Origin: a virus
Virus record (IMG/VR): IMGVR_UViG_3300024255_000053
Coordinates: 1 to 42,636 of that record
Length of the DNA stretch: 42,636 bases
Strand: one strand, 5' to 3'
Within the stretch, counting starts at the first letter, position 1. Each line of letters opens with the position of its first letter. The notes beneath the pieces were generated by a model, which did no database searches, was not told the DNA's origin, and was given only the letters and a program-made list of their open reading frames with translations. Below, one piece after another: positions 35,458 through 40,545 of the stretch. The position numbers and the translations under genes are program-made.

Positions 35458-35608
35458 TTTTTTATTCGCAAAATATATAAAGGCCGATCGAGTGTCGTTG
35501 TAGCCTATCGAGCACGCATTTTCTTTAAGGGGGGCGCTATGCGACCATAAGGATAACATCGAAAAACCCAAAACACTGTCGCTCATGCATATTAACTGTC
35601 CCTCGCTA

Positions 35609-35638
35609 ATTATAACATAAGGAGCCACTAAGTGTCAA
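35609..35638 (-). promoter_or_regulatory. Sigma70-type promoter (TTGACA-18-TATAAT)
   Basis: TTGACA (35633-35638) and TATAAT (35609-35614) on the minus strand, 18 bases apart. It points at the HNH gene. The predicted leader (about 35602-35458) contains GAGG followed by a 17-codon ORF (ATG at 35590, MHERQCFGFFDVILMVA), a possible leader peptide that I cannot support further. Confidence 0.82.
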
Positions 35639-35666
35639 GTATTGTGGCTCCACTATGTGTTAACTA

Positions 35667-35909
35667 TCAACCGTAAATCTTCTTATGTACTTGACAATCA
35701 ATCCACTCTAATAATTCACATGCATCAACACGTTCTTGCGGTTGATAAGATAAAACAAAGGACTGTTCTAAGTTAAACCCGATTGAAACATTACGAGCTC
35801 GATCATAACTAAGCTTTCTGTTGGTATCACTCTCATGAAATACTAGAGCCGCCATAGTATCATAAGACCCTGCAATTGGTGTTCTGTTGAATAGACTTAA
35901 GAATGCCAT
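35667..35909 (-). CDS. Hypothetical protein (80 aa)
   Basis: 80 residues: MAFLSLFNRTPIAGSYDTMA, ALVFHESDTNRKLSYDRARN, VSIGFNLEQSFVLSYQPQERV, then DACELLEWIDCQVHKKIYG. No membrane helix. I do not recognise the family. It is the first gene after repeat copy A (35926-35960), which ends 17 bases before its ATG, and it stands alone upstream of the HNH promoter. Confidence 0.65.
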   Translation of the reverse strand: MAFLSLFNRTPIAGSYDTMAALVFHESDTNRKLSYDRARNVSIGFNLEQSFVLSYQPQERVDACELLEWIDCQVHKKIYG

Positions 35910-35925
35910 GTGTGTTGTGGTTGGT

Positions 35926-35960
35926 GTTACACTAGAGGAGTCAATTAGAGGTGAGGTACT
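35926..35960 (-). repeat. Intergenic cis-element type 1, copy A (divergent)
   Basis: Copy of the ~36-base element found before most small genes. Minus strand: TACCTCACCTCT, AATTGACTCC, TCTAGTGTAAC. It is the most divergent of nine (TCTAGT in place of TATAGT). It lies 17 bases ahead of the 80-aa gene. Confidence 0.7.
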
Positions 35961-35990
35961 ATAAGGGGGTGTTATATAGGCCCCCTTATA
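35960..35990. terminator. Strong hairpin, possible terminator or processing site
   Basis: Perfect 10-base inverted repeat, TATAAGGGGG (35960-35969) and CCCCCTTATA (35981-35990), with an 11-base loop. It lies between the 49-aa gene ending at 36020 and repeat copy A. There is no downstream T-run on either strand, so it could equally be an RNA-processing or stability hairpin. Confidence 0.5.
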
Positions 35991-36019
35991 TAATGCCTCT
36001 ATATATGGCCCTTATCTAA

Positions 36020-36169
36020 TCAGAACTCCAATTCCATAAGTGTTGGCTCATTGGCGACTTGCGATACTTGCTGTTCACTACTGCCCTCGGAGATAGACTC
36101 AAGGATTTCAAGAATCTGTGAACCTGTGTTACCCTTACGGAGCAGTGAGATCATTACAGATTTGGTCAT
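36020..36169 (-). CDS. Conserved small cyanophage protein (49 aa)
   Basis: 49 residues: MTKSVMISLLRKGNTGSQIL, EILESISEGSSEQQ, VSQVANEPTLMELEF. The opening (V-M-I-S-L-L-x-K-G-N-T-G-x-x-I-L-x-I-L) is one I recognise from short conserved cyanophage proteins of unknown function. The acidic-hydrophobic end MELEF looks conserved too. Type-2 repeat element 36175-36203 sits 6 bases ahead of the ATG. Likely early gene. Confidence 0.75.
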   Translation of the reverse strand: MTKSVMISLLRKGNTGSQILEILESISEGSSEQQVSQVANEPTLMELEF

Positions 36170-36174
36170 AATAA

Positions 36175-36203
36175 AGTGTTACTTAGTGGTGTGTGAGTAA
36201 GTG
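36175..36203 (-). repeat. Intergenic cis-element type 2, copy 1
   Basis: Minus strand CACTTACTCACACACCACT followed by AAGTAACACT, 6 bases ahead of the 49-aa gene. One of four similar elements (others near 36605, 39168 and 39546), each just before a start codon. Confidence 0.55.
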
Positions 36204-36421
36204 ATAGTTTAGAGTCATTACGGACTGTTAGTTAGCGCTAATACTAAATAATACTGTTATGTGTTCCGCGAGTTCACTTATTGGCGCTTGAGTTATTACA
36301 ACTGAACTCTCCTACGGGGTAAAGAGTCAGATACAACTAAGCACAACCAGTAAGTAACACATAGGACAAACACATCAGCAGACAATAACATACAAAAGGT
36401 TTTTAGAGAGATAGGCCTTAA
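36204..36421. other. Non-coding or weakly coding stretch
   Basis: Between the 49-aa gene and the hairpin at 36422 no convincing gene is seen. A 31-codon minus-strand ORF (36296-36391, MLLSADVFVLCVTYW... with a hydrophobic centre and an RRR end) could encode a tiny membrane peptide but has no clear ribosome site. A 10-base palindrome TTAGCGCTAA lies at 36232-36241. Confidence 0.35.
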
Positions 36422-36462
36422 CTCTATTTTTTAGTGCGTATATATAACACATAAAAATAGAG
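36422..36462. terminator. Bidirectional hairpin terminator candidate
   Basis: Inverted repeat CTCTATTTTT (36422-36431) and AAAAATAGAG (36453-36462), with GTG/CAC pairing further in. Each strand has an A-tract/T-tract on the stem, the usual look of a short bidirectional intrinsic terminator, although the GC content of the stem is low. It lies 12 bases after the stop of the 39-aa gene. Confidence 0.55.
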
Positions 36463-36474
36463 TGAGCATGTGAA

Positions 36475-36594
36475 TCAGAGCACTGACTTGCGTCTACGCT
36501 TAATCTGTGAGGGGAGCACAGTGACTGTTACTTTGTAGTGACCATGAGCCTTAAGAGTGTCAATGGTCTGTAGCAGTTGTTGTGTAGAGCTCAT
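36475..36594 (-). CDS. Small basic protein (39 aa)
   Basis: 39 residues from ATG 36594: MSSTQQLLQTIDTLKAHGHY, KVTVTVLPSQIKRRRKSVL. A helix then a beta strand, with a basic end (IKRRRK). It is preceded by type-2 element 36605-36631 and followed by the hairpin at 36422-36462, which gives it the shape of a complete single-gene unit. No family recognised. Confidence 0.55.
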   Translation of the reverse strand: MSSTQQLLQTIDTLKAHGHYKVTVTVLPSQIKRRRKSVL

Positions 36595-36604
36595 AGCTGG
36601 AGTA

Positions 36605-36631
36605 GGTGTTACTTAGTGAGTGAATGAGTAG
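36605..36631 (-). repeat. Intergenic cis-element type 2, copy 2
   Basis: Minus strand CTACTCATTCACTCACT followed by AAGTAACACC, 10 bases ahead of the 39-aa gene and just after the stop of the 66-aa gene. Confidence 0.55.
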
Positions 36632-36638
36632 TGTTTAC

Positions 36639-36839
36639 TTAACCGTGGAATCCTAACTCCTCCCAATCCCATTGAACTCCTTCTGGCGAACACTCAGGAA
36701 GGTTCATAGATTTACAATAATTAACTGCTGCTTCTTGGGTTGAGAAGATTTTAGCAGCGCTGTTGCCTCTCAATATAATTGTTTCACGAATGCTGTCGGA
36801 GTTAGTGAAAAAAGGAAAGGTGATAAAGGCTGAAGTCAT
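36639..36839 (-). CDS. Hypothetical protein (66 aa)
   Basis: 66 residues: MTSAFITFPFFTNSDSIRET, IILRGNSAAKIFSTQEAAVNY, CKSMNLPECSPEGVQWDWEELGFHG. The shape (beta strands, then a helix with AAVNYCKSMNL, then an acidic-aromatic end) resembles small phage proteins with an A-x-x-Y-C/A-K-S segment, but I cannot name the family. Repeat copy B lies 15 bases ahead of the ATG. Confidence 0.68.
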   Translation of the reverse strand: MTSAFITFPFFTNSDSIRETIILRGNSAAKIFSTQEAAVNYCKSMNLPECSPEGVQWDWEELGFHG

Positions 36840-36853
36840 GTGGCGATTGTGTG

Positions 36854-36890
36854 GTTACACTATAGGGGTCAATTCGAGGTGAGTAACTTT
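36854..36890 (-). repeat. Intergenic cis-element type 1, copy B
   Basis: Minus strand AAAGTTACTCACCTCG, AATTGACCCC, TATAGTGTAAC, 15 bases ahead of the 66-aa gene. A -10-like TATAGT is present; no good -35 box stands 16-18 bases ahead of it. Confidence 0.8.
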
Positions 36891-36935
36891 AATAGAGTGA
36901 ACTTTCAGGGTTTCTGAGTATTTTGGGGGAGGGGG

Positions 36936-36964
36936 TTGACATTAGGGAGAAGGCCTGATAGAAT
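36936..36964 (+). promoter_or_regulatory. Plus-strand sigma70-like promoter (TTGACA-17-TAGAAT)
   Basis: TTGACA at 36936-36941, 17 bases, TAGAAT at 36959-36964. It is the only strong plus-strand promoter noticed in this block and has no plus-strand gene after it. Its transcript would run into the DnaA-box cluster at 37006-37070, so it may make a replication primer or a small antisense RNA. Confidence 0.6.
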
Positions 36965-37005
36965 GCACTCTTAGATGACAATAAGATCTGACATTAATTA
37001 ATACC

Positions 37006-37070
37006 TTTTCCACAGATTACAACACTTATCAACACCTTTAACCCTACTATTCCACAGCCATTGTGGAAAA
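37006..37070. other. DnaA-box cluster, candidate replication origin
   Basis: Four DnaA-box-like 9-mers in 65 bases: TTTTCCACA (37006-37014, plus strand), TTATCAACA (37026-37034, plus strand), TATTCCACA (37048-37056, plus strand), and TTTTCCACA on the minus strand (37062-37070). TTTTCCACA is the box form known from cyanobacterial chromosome origins. The last two boxes form an inverted pair (TTCCACA/TGTGGAA). Both flanks are AT-rich and the whole interval 36891-37131 is free of genes. Confidence 0.55.
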
Positions 37071-37131
37071 CAATAAAACACTCATATACATTTAAAAAGG
37101 CCTTTATTAAACGTTTTTAATGAAAATAGTC

Positions 37132-37139
37132 TATTTATA
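37132..37139 (-). promoter_or_regulatory. T4-type late promoter-like box (TATAAATA)
   Basis: Perfect TATAAATA on the minus strand, overlapping the stop of the HNH gene and pointing through the DnaA-box interval towards the 66-aa gene. It may give late transcription across the candidate origin; it could also be chance in AT-rich DNA. Confidence 0.4.
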
Positions 37140-37470
37140 AGTGTTTTTTGGGGTTATTCTTGGTTGTTACTCCCCATCTCGTTCTTACTCGATGAGGTGA
37201 CTTTGGTCTACGGTTATTGGCCTGTGTAATCTTATCAGCCCACCTACAGTTCTCCTTACTATATCCCTGATTATTGTCTATCCTATCTAATGTAAACCCC
37301 TCTGGTCTTTGTCCCATATCTTCAACGAACTGCCAGAAGTCTTTACTCCATTCTTCACACATAGTGATACCTCTTTCCCCGTAATTAGAATAAGAAGCGT
37401 TTGTCTTACAGTTACATCTACTCTTTGCATTTGCCCAGGTTTGATACAGTGGGTGATTATTTGGCCTCAT
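37135..37470 (-). CDS. HNH-type homing endonuclease
   Basis: 111 residues from ATG 37470 (a GTG three codons earlier is possible). The pattern [72 protein letters not shown] is that of a common phage HNH subfamily: paired Cys, Y-G-x-R-G-I-x-x-C, then L-D-R-I-D-N with N-C-R-W-A as the nuclease site. It would nick or cut DNA at a specific target. It sits at the end of a coupled run of small genes and beside the DnaA-box region. It overlaps the stop of the preceding gene by 14 bases. A selfish insertion is likely. Confidence 0.85.
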   Translation of the reverse strand: MRPNNHPLYQTWANAKSRCNCKTNASYSNYGERGITMCEEWSKDFWQFVEDMGQRPEGFTLDRIDNNQGYSKENCRWADKITQANNRRPKSPHRVRTRWGVTTKNNPKKHL

Positions 37471-37621
37471 ACTTAACACCTACCTGTTGACATAAGTCTA
37501 CCATTGATAGTGGTGATTTGTCAACCAATTGTTCATCTAACTCCTCCTTAGTTGGTATAGGTGAGTGGGGTTTATAAGCCGCTATGATACCACTTAGTTG
37601 ATAGGTTAGTTTATCATCCAT
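37457..37621 (-). CDS. Small hypothetical protein (54 aa)
   Basis: 54 residues from ATG 37621: [54 protein letters not shown]. The longer in-frame start (37711) would lie inside the coupled membrane-peptide gene, so the downstream ATG, which overlaps the stop of that gene by 8 bases, is preferred. Helical, acidic, no membrane segment. Function unknown; it is part of a four-gene overlapping run. Confidence 0.68.
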   Translation of the reverse strand: MDDKLTYQLSGIIAAYKPHSPIPTKEELDEQLVDKSPLSMVDLCQQVGVKYEAK

Positions 37622-37739
37622 CCGTGTATTGCGTAGGTGATAAATCTCGTGATTCATTGAGTTGTAGATAGAAACAATAGAACACAAATAACCATGGGAT
37701 GGTAGGAGCAACTAAGACTCCTAACATATACTTAATCAT
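37614..37739 (-). CDS. Mini membrane protein (41 aa)
   Basis: 41 residues: [41 protein letters not shown]. One hydrophobic helix at about residues 5-25, short polar tail. The ATG overlaps the stop of the upstream gene (ATGA), and its own stop overlaps the next ATG, so it is embedded in a chain of translational couplings, which is good evidence that it is real despite its size. Its topology and target are unknown; tiny phage inner-membrane proteins often alter host envelope processes. Confidence 0.65.
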   Translation of the reverse strand: MIKYMLGVLVAPTIPWLFVFYCFYLQLNESRDLSPTQYTDG

Positions 37740-38059
37740 GAGAACACATATCCATTTCTGAACTCTTTAGTGACATTGTTATCTCTTACATACCAGGTGT
37801 AATTCTTTTGAAAGACACCATCAGTGAATGCATTACAGAACTCATTGATAAGTGCATTGAGTCTTGACTTAGTAGTGTTTGATTGATAACCACCATCAAA
37901 GATAGTCATAAAATCATCACCAACTTCTGCAATCTTATTACCATGAAGACGAACAATTGAAATGTTATCTTCCTCATTGAATGATACTGTTGTGTTTGTA
38001 TTTGACCAGTTCTCAGAATTGTGAACTGCGGAACACATTTGAGTTTCGATCTTTCTCAT
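37736..38059 (-). CDS. Conserved phage protein of unknown function (107 aa)
   Basis: 107 residues: MRKIETQMCSAVHNSENW, TTVSFNEEDNISIVRLHGN, KIAEVGDDFMTIFDGGYQS, NTTKSRLNALINEFCNAFTDG, VFQKNYTWYVRDNN. The M-R-K-I-E-x-x-M start, L-H-G-N-x-I-A, D-G-G-Y-x-S-x-T-T-K-S-R-L-N-A-L and V-F-Q-K-N-x-x-W are ones I recognise in many phages and some cyanobacteria, always without known function. Repeat copy C lies 31 bases ahead of the ATG. It heads the coupled run of four genes ending in an HNH nuclease. Confidence 0.85.
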   Translation of the reverse strand: MRKIETQMCSAVHNSENWSNTNTTVSFNEEDNISIVRLHGNKIAEVGDDFMTIFDGGYQSNTTKSRLNALINEFCNAFTDGVFQKNYTWYVRDNNVTKEFRNGYVFS

Positions 38060-38090
38060 GATGTTGAATTGGTTGGGATGCCGTATGGCG

Positions 38091-38130
38091 GTTACACTAT
38101 AGGAGTCAATTGGAGGTGAGTAACTTTAAT
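38091..38130 (-). repeat. Intergenic cis-element type 1, copy C
   Basis: Minus strand ATTAAAGTTACTCACCTCC, AATTGACTCC, TATAGTGTAAC. It begins 4 bases after the stop of the 82-aa gene and lies 31 bases before the 107-aa gene. It is one of the consensus-like copies. Confidence 0.85.
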
Positions 38131-38133
38131 ACC

Positions 38134-38382
38134 TTACGATAATGCTGCAATACCATCATTTACAACATACTCCATAATATCACTTGATGTGCAATCATCA
38201 CCAAGATATACTTTGGTGAATCGTATTGCGTCTTCAGTTGTATTGAACTCAACTCGTACATTATTAAACTGATTGTTGTTAAATGCAATACTGAGTGGAG
38301 TGACTTGTGTCATCTCTAATACTTCCGCAACAGCGGTACAAGTGTTATCTTCAATGAAATCGTAGTTGATGATTTGTTTCAT
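38134..38382 (-). CDS. Small conserved protein, paralogue of 39756-39980 (82 aa)
   Basis: 82 residues: MKQIINYDFIEDNTCTAVAEVLEM, TQVTPLSIAFNNNQFNN, VRVEFNTTEDAIRFTKVYLG, DDCTSSDIMEYVVNDGIAALS. It aligns along its length with the 74-aa protein at 39756-39980: Y-D-F, T-A-V-A-E-V, V-T-P-L-S, V-E-F, D-A-I-x-F-T, Y-L-G, S-D-I and E-Y-V. The fold looks like a small alpha/beta unit. Function unknown. Confidence 0.75.
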   Translation of the reverse strand: MKQIINYDFIEDNTCTAVAEVLEMTQVTPLSIAFNNNQFNNVRVEFNTTEDAIRFTKVYLGDDCTSSDIMEYVVNDGIAALS

Positions 38383-38419
38383 GGTCTTGATTTGTTTGAT
38401 GTTAGTTTATTAGTCATAA

Positions 38420-38695
38420 TCAAAGCTCCTCCATCATTTCATTCATCTCATCATAGTTGATTACGGGGTCATTCCACTTAACACCATCAGCTGTAGCAAA
38501 TCTTTCACTGTTATTCATACAACGAACAAACTTCTCATATGGGGTATCATCTTCATTACAGAATTTGACACAAGCTTTTGCAGTATTATACAAAAACTCA
38601 CTATTACCAATCCATAGACTTGCGTTCCAAGTTTCATAATTAGTCCAACCATTGTAAGTTGTGTCTTCCATTGTTGTCTGATAGGTTGATGTCAT
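38420..38695 (-). CDS. Conserved phage protein (DUF7249-like, 91 aa)
   Basis: 91 residues. The centre YNGWTNYETWNASLWIGNSEFLYNTA is a strongly recognisable segment of a widespread small phage protein of unknown function (N-G-W-x-N-Y-E-T-W-N-x-x-L-W-I-x-N); I recall the family as DUF7249 but cannot check. The first Met is used; a second one at residue 9 is also possible. The C-terminus is acidic (DEMNEMMEEL). The leader contains a stem-loop (38725-38788) just after repeat copy D. Confidence 0.85.
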   Translation of the reverse strand: MTSTYQTTMEDTTYNGWTNYETWNASLWIGNSEFLYNTAKACVKFCNEDDTPYEKFVRCMNNSERFATADGVKWNDPVINYDEMNEMMEEL

Positions 38696-38724
38696 GATTG
38701 TGGTGATTAAAAAGATTTAGTGAT

Positions 38725-38788
38725 GGGTCAGTGAAACAAACTCTCTGAAACAATACTAAGAGAGAAGAGAGAGTGAGAAGACTGACCC
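38725..38788 (-). promoter_or_regulatory. 5'-leader stem-loop
   Basis: GGGTCAGT (38725-38732) and ACTGACCC (38781-38788) form a perfect 8-bp stem around a loop that itself can pair CTCTCT with AGAGAG. It starts right after the TATAGT of repeat copy D, where the transcript for the 91-aa gene would begin, so it may be a 5'-end stabilising hairpin. Confidence 0.5.
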
Positions 38789-38828
38789 CTTACACTATAG
38801 GGGTCAATTCGAGGTGAGTAACTTTAAT
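38789..38828 (-). repeat. Intergenic cis-element type 1, copy D
   Basis: Minus strand ATTAAAGTTACTCACCTCG, AATTGACCCC, TATAGTGTAAG. A minus-strand ORF of 25 codons (from 38866) would run through this copy but is not convincing. Confidence 0.82.
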
Positions 38829-38871
38829 TCGTGCTAGAAAGACATTTGAAAGAAGTAATGCACCCATTAGT

Positions 38872-39153
38872 CTAGACCATTTCCTGTTGATATGACATGA
38901 ATTGCTCCTCTGTAACCTCATCCACACTCTCTTGAATAACCTGATAGATGTAATCATTGTTTCCTACATCATCAAAGATACGTCTAATCAATGCAGGATT
39001 TTCTACCTGATGATCATAATCAACCTCACCATTTTCATCCTTTACATGTATATCTTCCTTCGTATAAATCCATGCGGCACATTCTGCATCTTCTCCCTGT
39101 TGTGCAATCATACTATTAACACGGTCTTGAAGTTGCTTGAGAGTGTAGTTCAT
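38872..39153 (-). CDS. Hypothetical conserved cyanophage-type protein (93 aa)
   Basis: 93 residues: MNYTLKQLQDRVNSMIAQQG, EDAECAAWIYTKEDIHVKD, VDYDHQVENPALIRRIFDDVG, NNDYIYQVIQESVDEVTEEQF. The arrangement of an N-terminal helix, A-A-W-I-Y-T-K-E-D strand, and then an acidic helix ending in Q-E-S-V-D-E-V looks like a conserved small protein of marine phages. No membrane segment. The type-2 element at 39168-39190 lies 15 bases upstream. Function unknown. Confidence 0.75.
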   Translation of the reverse strand: MNYTLKQLQDRVNSMIAQQGEDAECAAWIYTKEDIHVKDENGEVDYDHQVENPALIRRIFDDVGNNDYIYQVIQESVDEVTEEQFMSYQQEMV

Positions 39154-39167
39154 GATTTGAATGAGAG

Positions 39168-39190
39168 AGTGTTAGTTAGTGTGAGTAAGT
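39168..39190 (-). repeat. Intergenic cis-element type 2, copy 3
   Basis: Minus strand ACTTACTCACACTAACTAACACT, overlapping the end of the 56-aa gene and placed 15 bases ahead of the 93-aa gene. Confidence 0.55.
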
Positions 39191-39346
39191 TCCCATATGA
39201 TCACCTAATTCAATAACAGTATGTCCGAGGTAATCTTCAACCCAGACAATGGAATTAAACTCTTCGAACATTGAATAGGCAACATCGATAGCATGTGCTT
39301 GTGCCACTTTGACCAACTGTCCACTCTCGGCCGACCTGAGTATCAT
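39176..39346 (-). CDS. Small hypothetical protein (56 aa)
   Basis: 56 residues from ATG 39346, which overlaps the stop of the 64-aa gene (ATGA): MILRSAESGQLVKVAQAHAI, DVAYSMFEEFNSIVWVEDYL, GHTVIELGDHMGTYSH. Mixed helix/strand, acidic. The coupling to the previous gene and full use of the gap before the next element support it as a real gene. No family named. Confidence 0.6.
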   Translation of the reverse strand: MILRSAESGQLVKVAQAHAIDVAYSMFEEFNSIVWVEDYLGHTVIELGDHMGTYSH

Positions 39347-39537
39347 TTAGTGGGGAAATTACGGCAGACAGCATCACATAGCATCTCCTGCAACATATCA
39401 CTAGACTCCTCACATATGTGTCCTGAATCACTACAATCAGAAACAATAGAGATAATATCTTCCATCAATTGTTCCCGTGTTGATAACATCTCTGCATAAG
39501 CATTCTTGAGTTGATCGATTTGATTGATAGTCATCAT
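39343..39537 (-). CDS. Small helical protein (64 aa)
   Basis: 64 residues: MMTINQIDQLKNAYAEMLST, REQLMEDIISIVSDCSDSGH, ICEESSDMLQEMLCDAVCRN. Helical throughout; either of the first two Met codons may start. The opening T-I-N-Q-I-D-Q-L-K-x-x-Y-x-E-M matches the opening of the frame-broken gene at 40545-40749 (T-I-N-Q-L-D-Q-I-K-x-x-Y-x-E-M), so the two are paralogues at least at this end. Type-2 element 39546-39570 is 9 bases upstream. Function unknown. Confidence 0.68.
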   Translation of the reverse strand: MMTINQIDQLKNAYAEMLSTREQLMEDIISIVSDCSDSGHICEESSDMLQEMLCDAVCRNFPTK

Positions 39538-39545
39538 TTGAAAAA

Positions 39546-39570
39546 AGTGTTAGTTAGTGAGTTGAGTGAG
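39546..39570 (-). repeat. Intergenic cis-element type 2, copy 4
   Basis: Minus strand CTCACTCAACTCACTAACT followed by AACACT, 9 bases before the 64-aa gene. Confidence 0.5.
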
Positions 39571-39583
39571 GGTTAGTTAAGAG

Positions 39584-39751
39584 TTAGAATACGTTGGTCC
39601 ATGAATGATGCTTTGCAGCACTAATCCTACCATCTTTGAGTAATCCATCACAGACACGACAGAATACTTCAAACTTTTCCAATCGTGTCATGTTAGGATC
39701 AACGTCCCTTGCAGTTTCACCGACGACTTTGAGAACTTGACCTTTGAGCAT
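39584..39751 (-). CDS. Conserved small cyanophage protein (55 aa)
   Basis: 55 residues from ATG 39751: MLKGQVLKVVGETARDVDP, NMTRLEKFEVFCRVCDGLL, KDGRISAAKHHSWTNVF. The combination L-K-G-Q-V-x-K-V-V-G, T-R-L-E-K-F-E-V-F/Y-C and W-T-N-V-F/Y is one I recognise from short conserved cyanophage proteins. The longer in-frame start (39853) lies inside the upstream gene and is rejected. It begins 4 bases after the stop of the 74-aa gene. Confidence 0.78.
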   Translation of the reverse strand: MLKGQVLKVVGETARDVDPNMTRLEKFEVFCRVCDGLLKDGRISAAKHHSWTNVF

Positions 39752-39755
39752 GATG

Positions 39756-39980
39756 TTAATTAGTGACGTACTCACAAATATCAGAAGGATCTGTTGATCC
39801 AAGATATATCTCAGTGAAAAGGATTGCGTCCTTTTGATCGACAAACTCAACACTTATATTATCATGCATTGTAGAATTGAATGTAACAGATAGTGGTGTT
39901 ACATTTGCAATCTCACATACTTCTGCTACTGCAGTAAGTGAATGATCAGAGAAAAAATCGTATTTGATGGTGATAGACAT
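39756..39980 (-). CDS. Small conserved protein, paralogue of 38134-38382 (74 aa)
   Basis: 74 residues: MSITIKYDFFSDHSLTAVAE, VCEIANVTPLSVTFNSTMHD, NISVEFVDQKDAILFTEIYLG, STDPSDICEYVTN. It aligns with the 82-aa protein encoded 1.5 kb further on, clearly by duplication. The two genes are not adjacent, so either several genes were inserted between them or the duplication was dispersed. Repeat copy E lies 14 bases ahead of its ATG. Function unknown. Confidence 0.75.
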   Translation of the reverse strand: MSITIKYDFFSDHSLTAVAEVCEIANVTPLSVTFNSTMHDNISVEFVDQKDAILFTEIYLGSTDPSDICEYVTN

Positions 39981-39994
39981 AGTTTAGAAACGTG

Positions 39995-40029
39995 GTTACA
40001 CTATAGGAGTCATTTGGAGGTGAGTAACT
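39995..40029 (-). repeat. Intergenic cis-element type 1, copy E
   Basis: Minus strand AGTTACTCACCTCC, AAATGACTCC, TATAGTGTAAC. It shares two bases with the stop codon of the 70-aa gene (40028) and lies 14 bases ahead of the 74-aa gene. Confidence 0.8.
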
Positions 40030-40240
40030 AGAATAACCAAGATAAGAACCCTCTCTTTTCATCTTTATCACTATTGTGTTCTCTTACCACTGTTGGCCAA
40101 GTTGCAGTGGAGTTTGGTATCATACCTTCGACAAGTCTCATTGCTTCATCATTATACATTGCCTCCACATTGATGTGACGAGTTCCAGCTTCTGTTGGTA
40201 CAGTGTAAGGAACTCGAAAAGTATAAGTGATTTGTGCCAT
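40028..40240 (-). CDS. Small hypothetical protein (70 aa)
   Basis: 70 residues: MAQITYTFRVPYTVPTEAGT, RHINVEAMYNDEAMRLVEG, MIPNSTATWPTVVREHNSD, KDEKRGFLSWLF. A beta strand start, a helix with DEAMRLVEGM, then a hydrophobic-aromatic tail (GFLSWLF). I think of it as a small phage protein with ferredoxin-like or stress-response-like proportions, but have no family name. It shares an operon with the 73-aa gene upstream (35 bases apart). Confidence 0.68.
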   Translation of the reverse strand: MAQITYTFRVPYTVPTEAGTRHINVEAMYNDEAMRLVEGMIPNSTATWPTVVREHNSDKDEKRGFLSWLF

Positions 40241-40275
40241 GATAAAAAGAAAAAAGTTGATTGATAAAGTAAAAA

Positions 40276-40497
40276 TTAACCGCCGTAAACTTCTTCGGCC
40301 ATTGGTGTGTCAGTGTAGATACTTGGTACCTTAACTGATTCCCCAAACATTTGCTCAAAAATATCAGGTTTAAATTGTTTTTTGTATTCGTGATTAAGTC
40401 GTGCAATCTCTTCTTTACATGCTTCGACTTCCATTTGTGCCTTCCACATTCTGTGGCGAAGATCATATTGTAAGTTGTTTCTTTCGGTGATTGTCAT
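40276..40497 (-). CDS. Small helical protein (73 aa)
   Basis: 73 residues: MTITERNNLQYDLRHRMWKA, QMEVEACKEEIARLNHEYKK, QFKPDIFEQMFGESVKVPSI. Residues 5-42 form one long charged helix with a heptad-like pattern, probably a coiled coil. The C-terminus is acidic with Pro. Repeat copy F is 15 bases ahead of the ATG and the leader CACACAATCAACTC is nearly the same as that of the 115-aa gene at copy I. Function unknown. Confidence 0.68.
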   Translation of the reverse strand: MTITERNNLQYDLRHRMWKAQMEVEACKEEIARLNHEYKKQFKPDIFEQMFGESVKVPSIYTDTPMAEEVYGG

Positions 40498-40511
40498 GAG
40501 TTGATTGTGTG

Positions 40512-40545
40512 GTTACACTATAGTGGTCAATTGGAGGTGAGTAAT
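40512..40545 (-). repeat. Intergenic cis-element type 1, copy F
   Basis: Minus strand AATTACTCACCTCC, AATTGACCAC, TATAGTGTAAC, 15 bases ahead of the 73-aa gene; the upstream end touches the stop of the frame-broken gene. Confidence 0.82.

Noticed and set aside
38789-38866. 25-codon ORF (MGALLLSNVFLARIK...) running through repeat copy D
   Set aside because: Its end is coded by the repeat itself and no other copy carries an equivalent, so it is probably chance.
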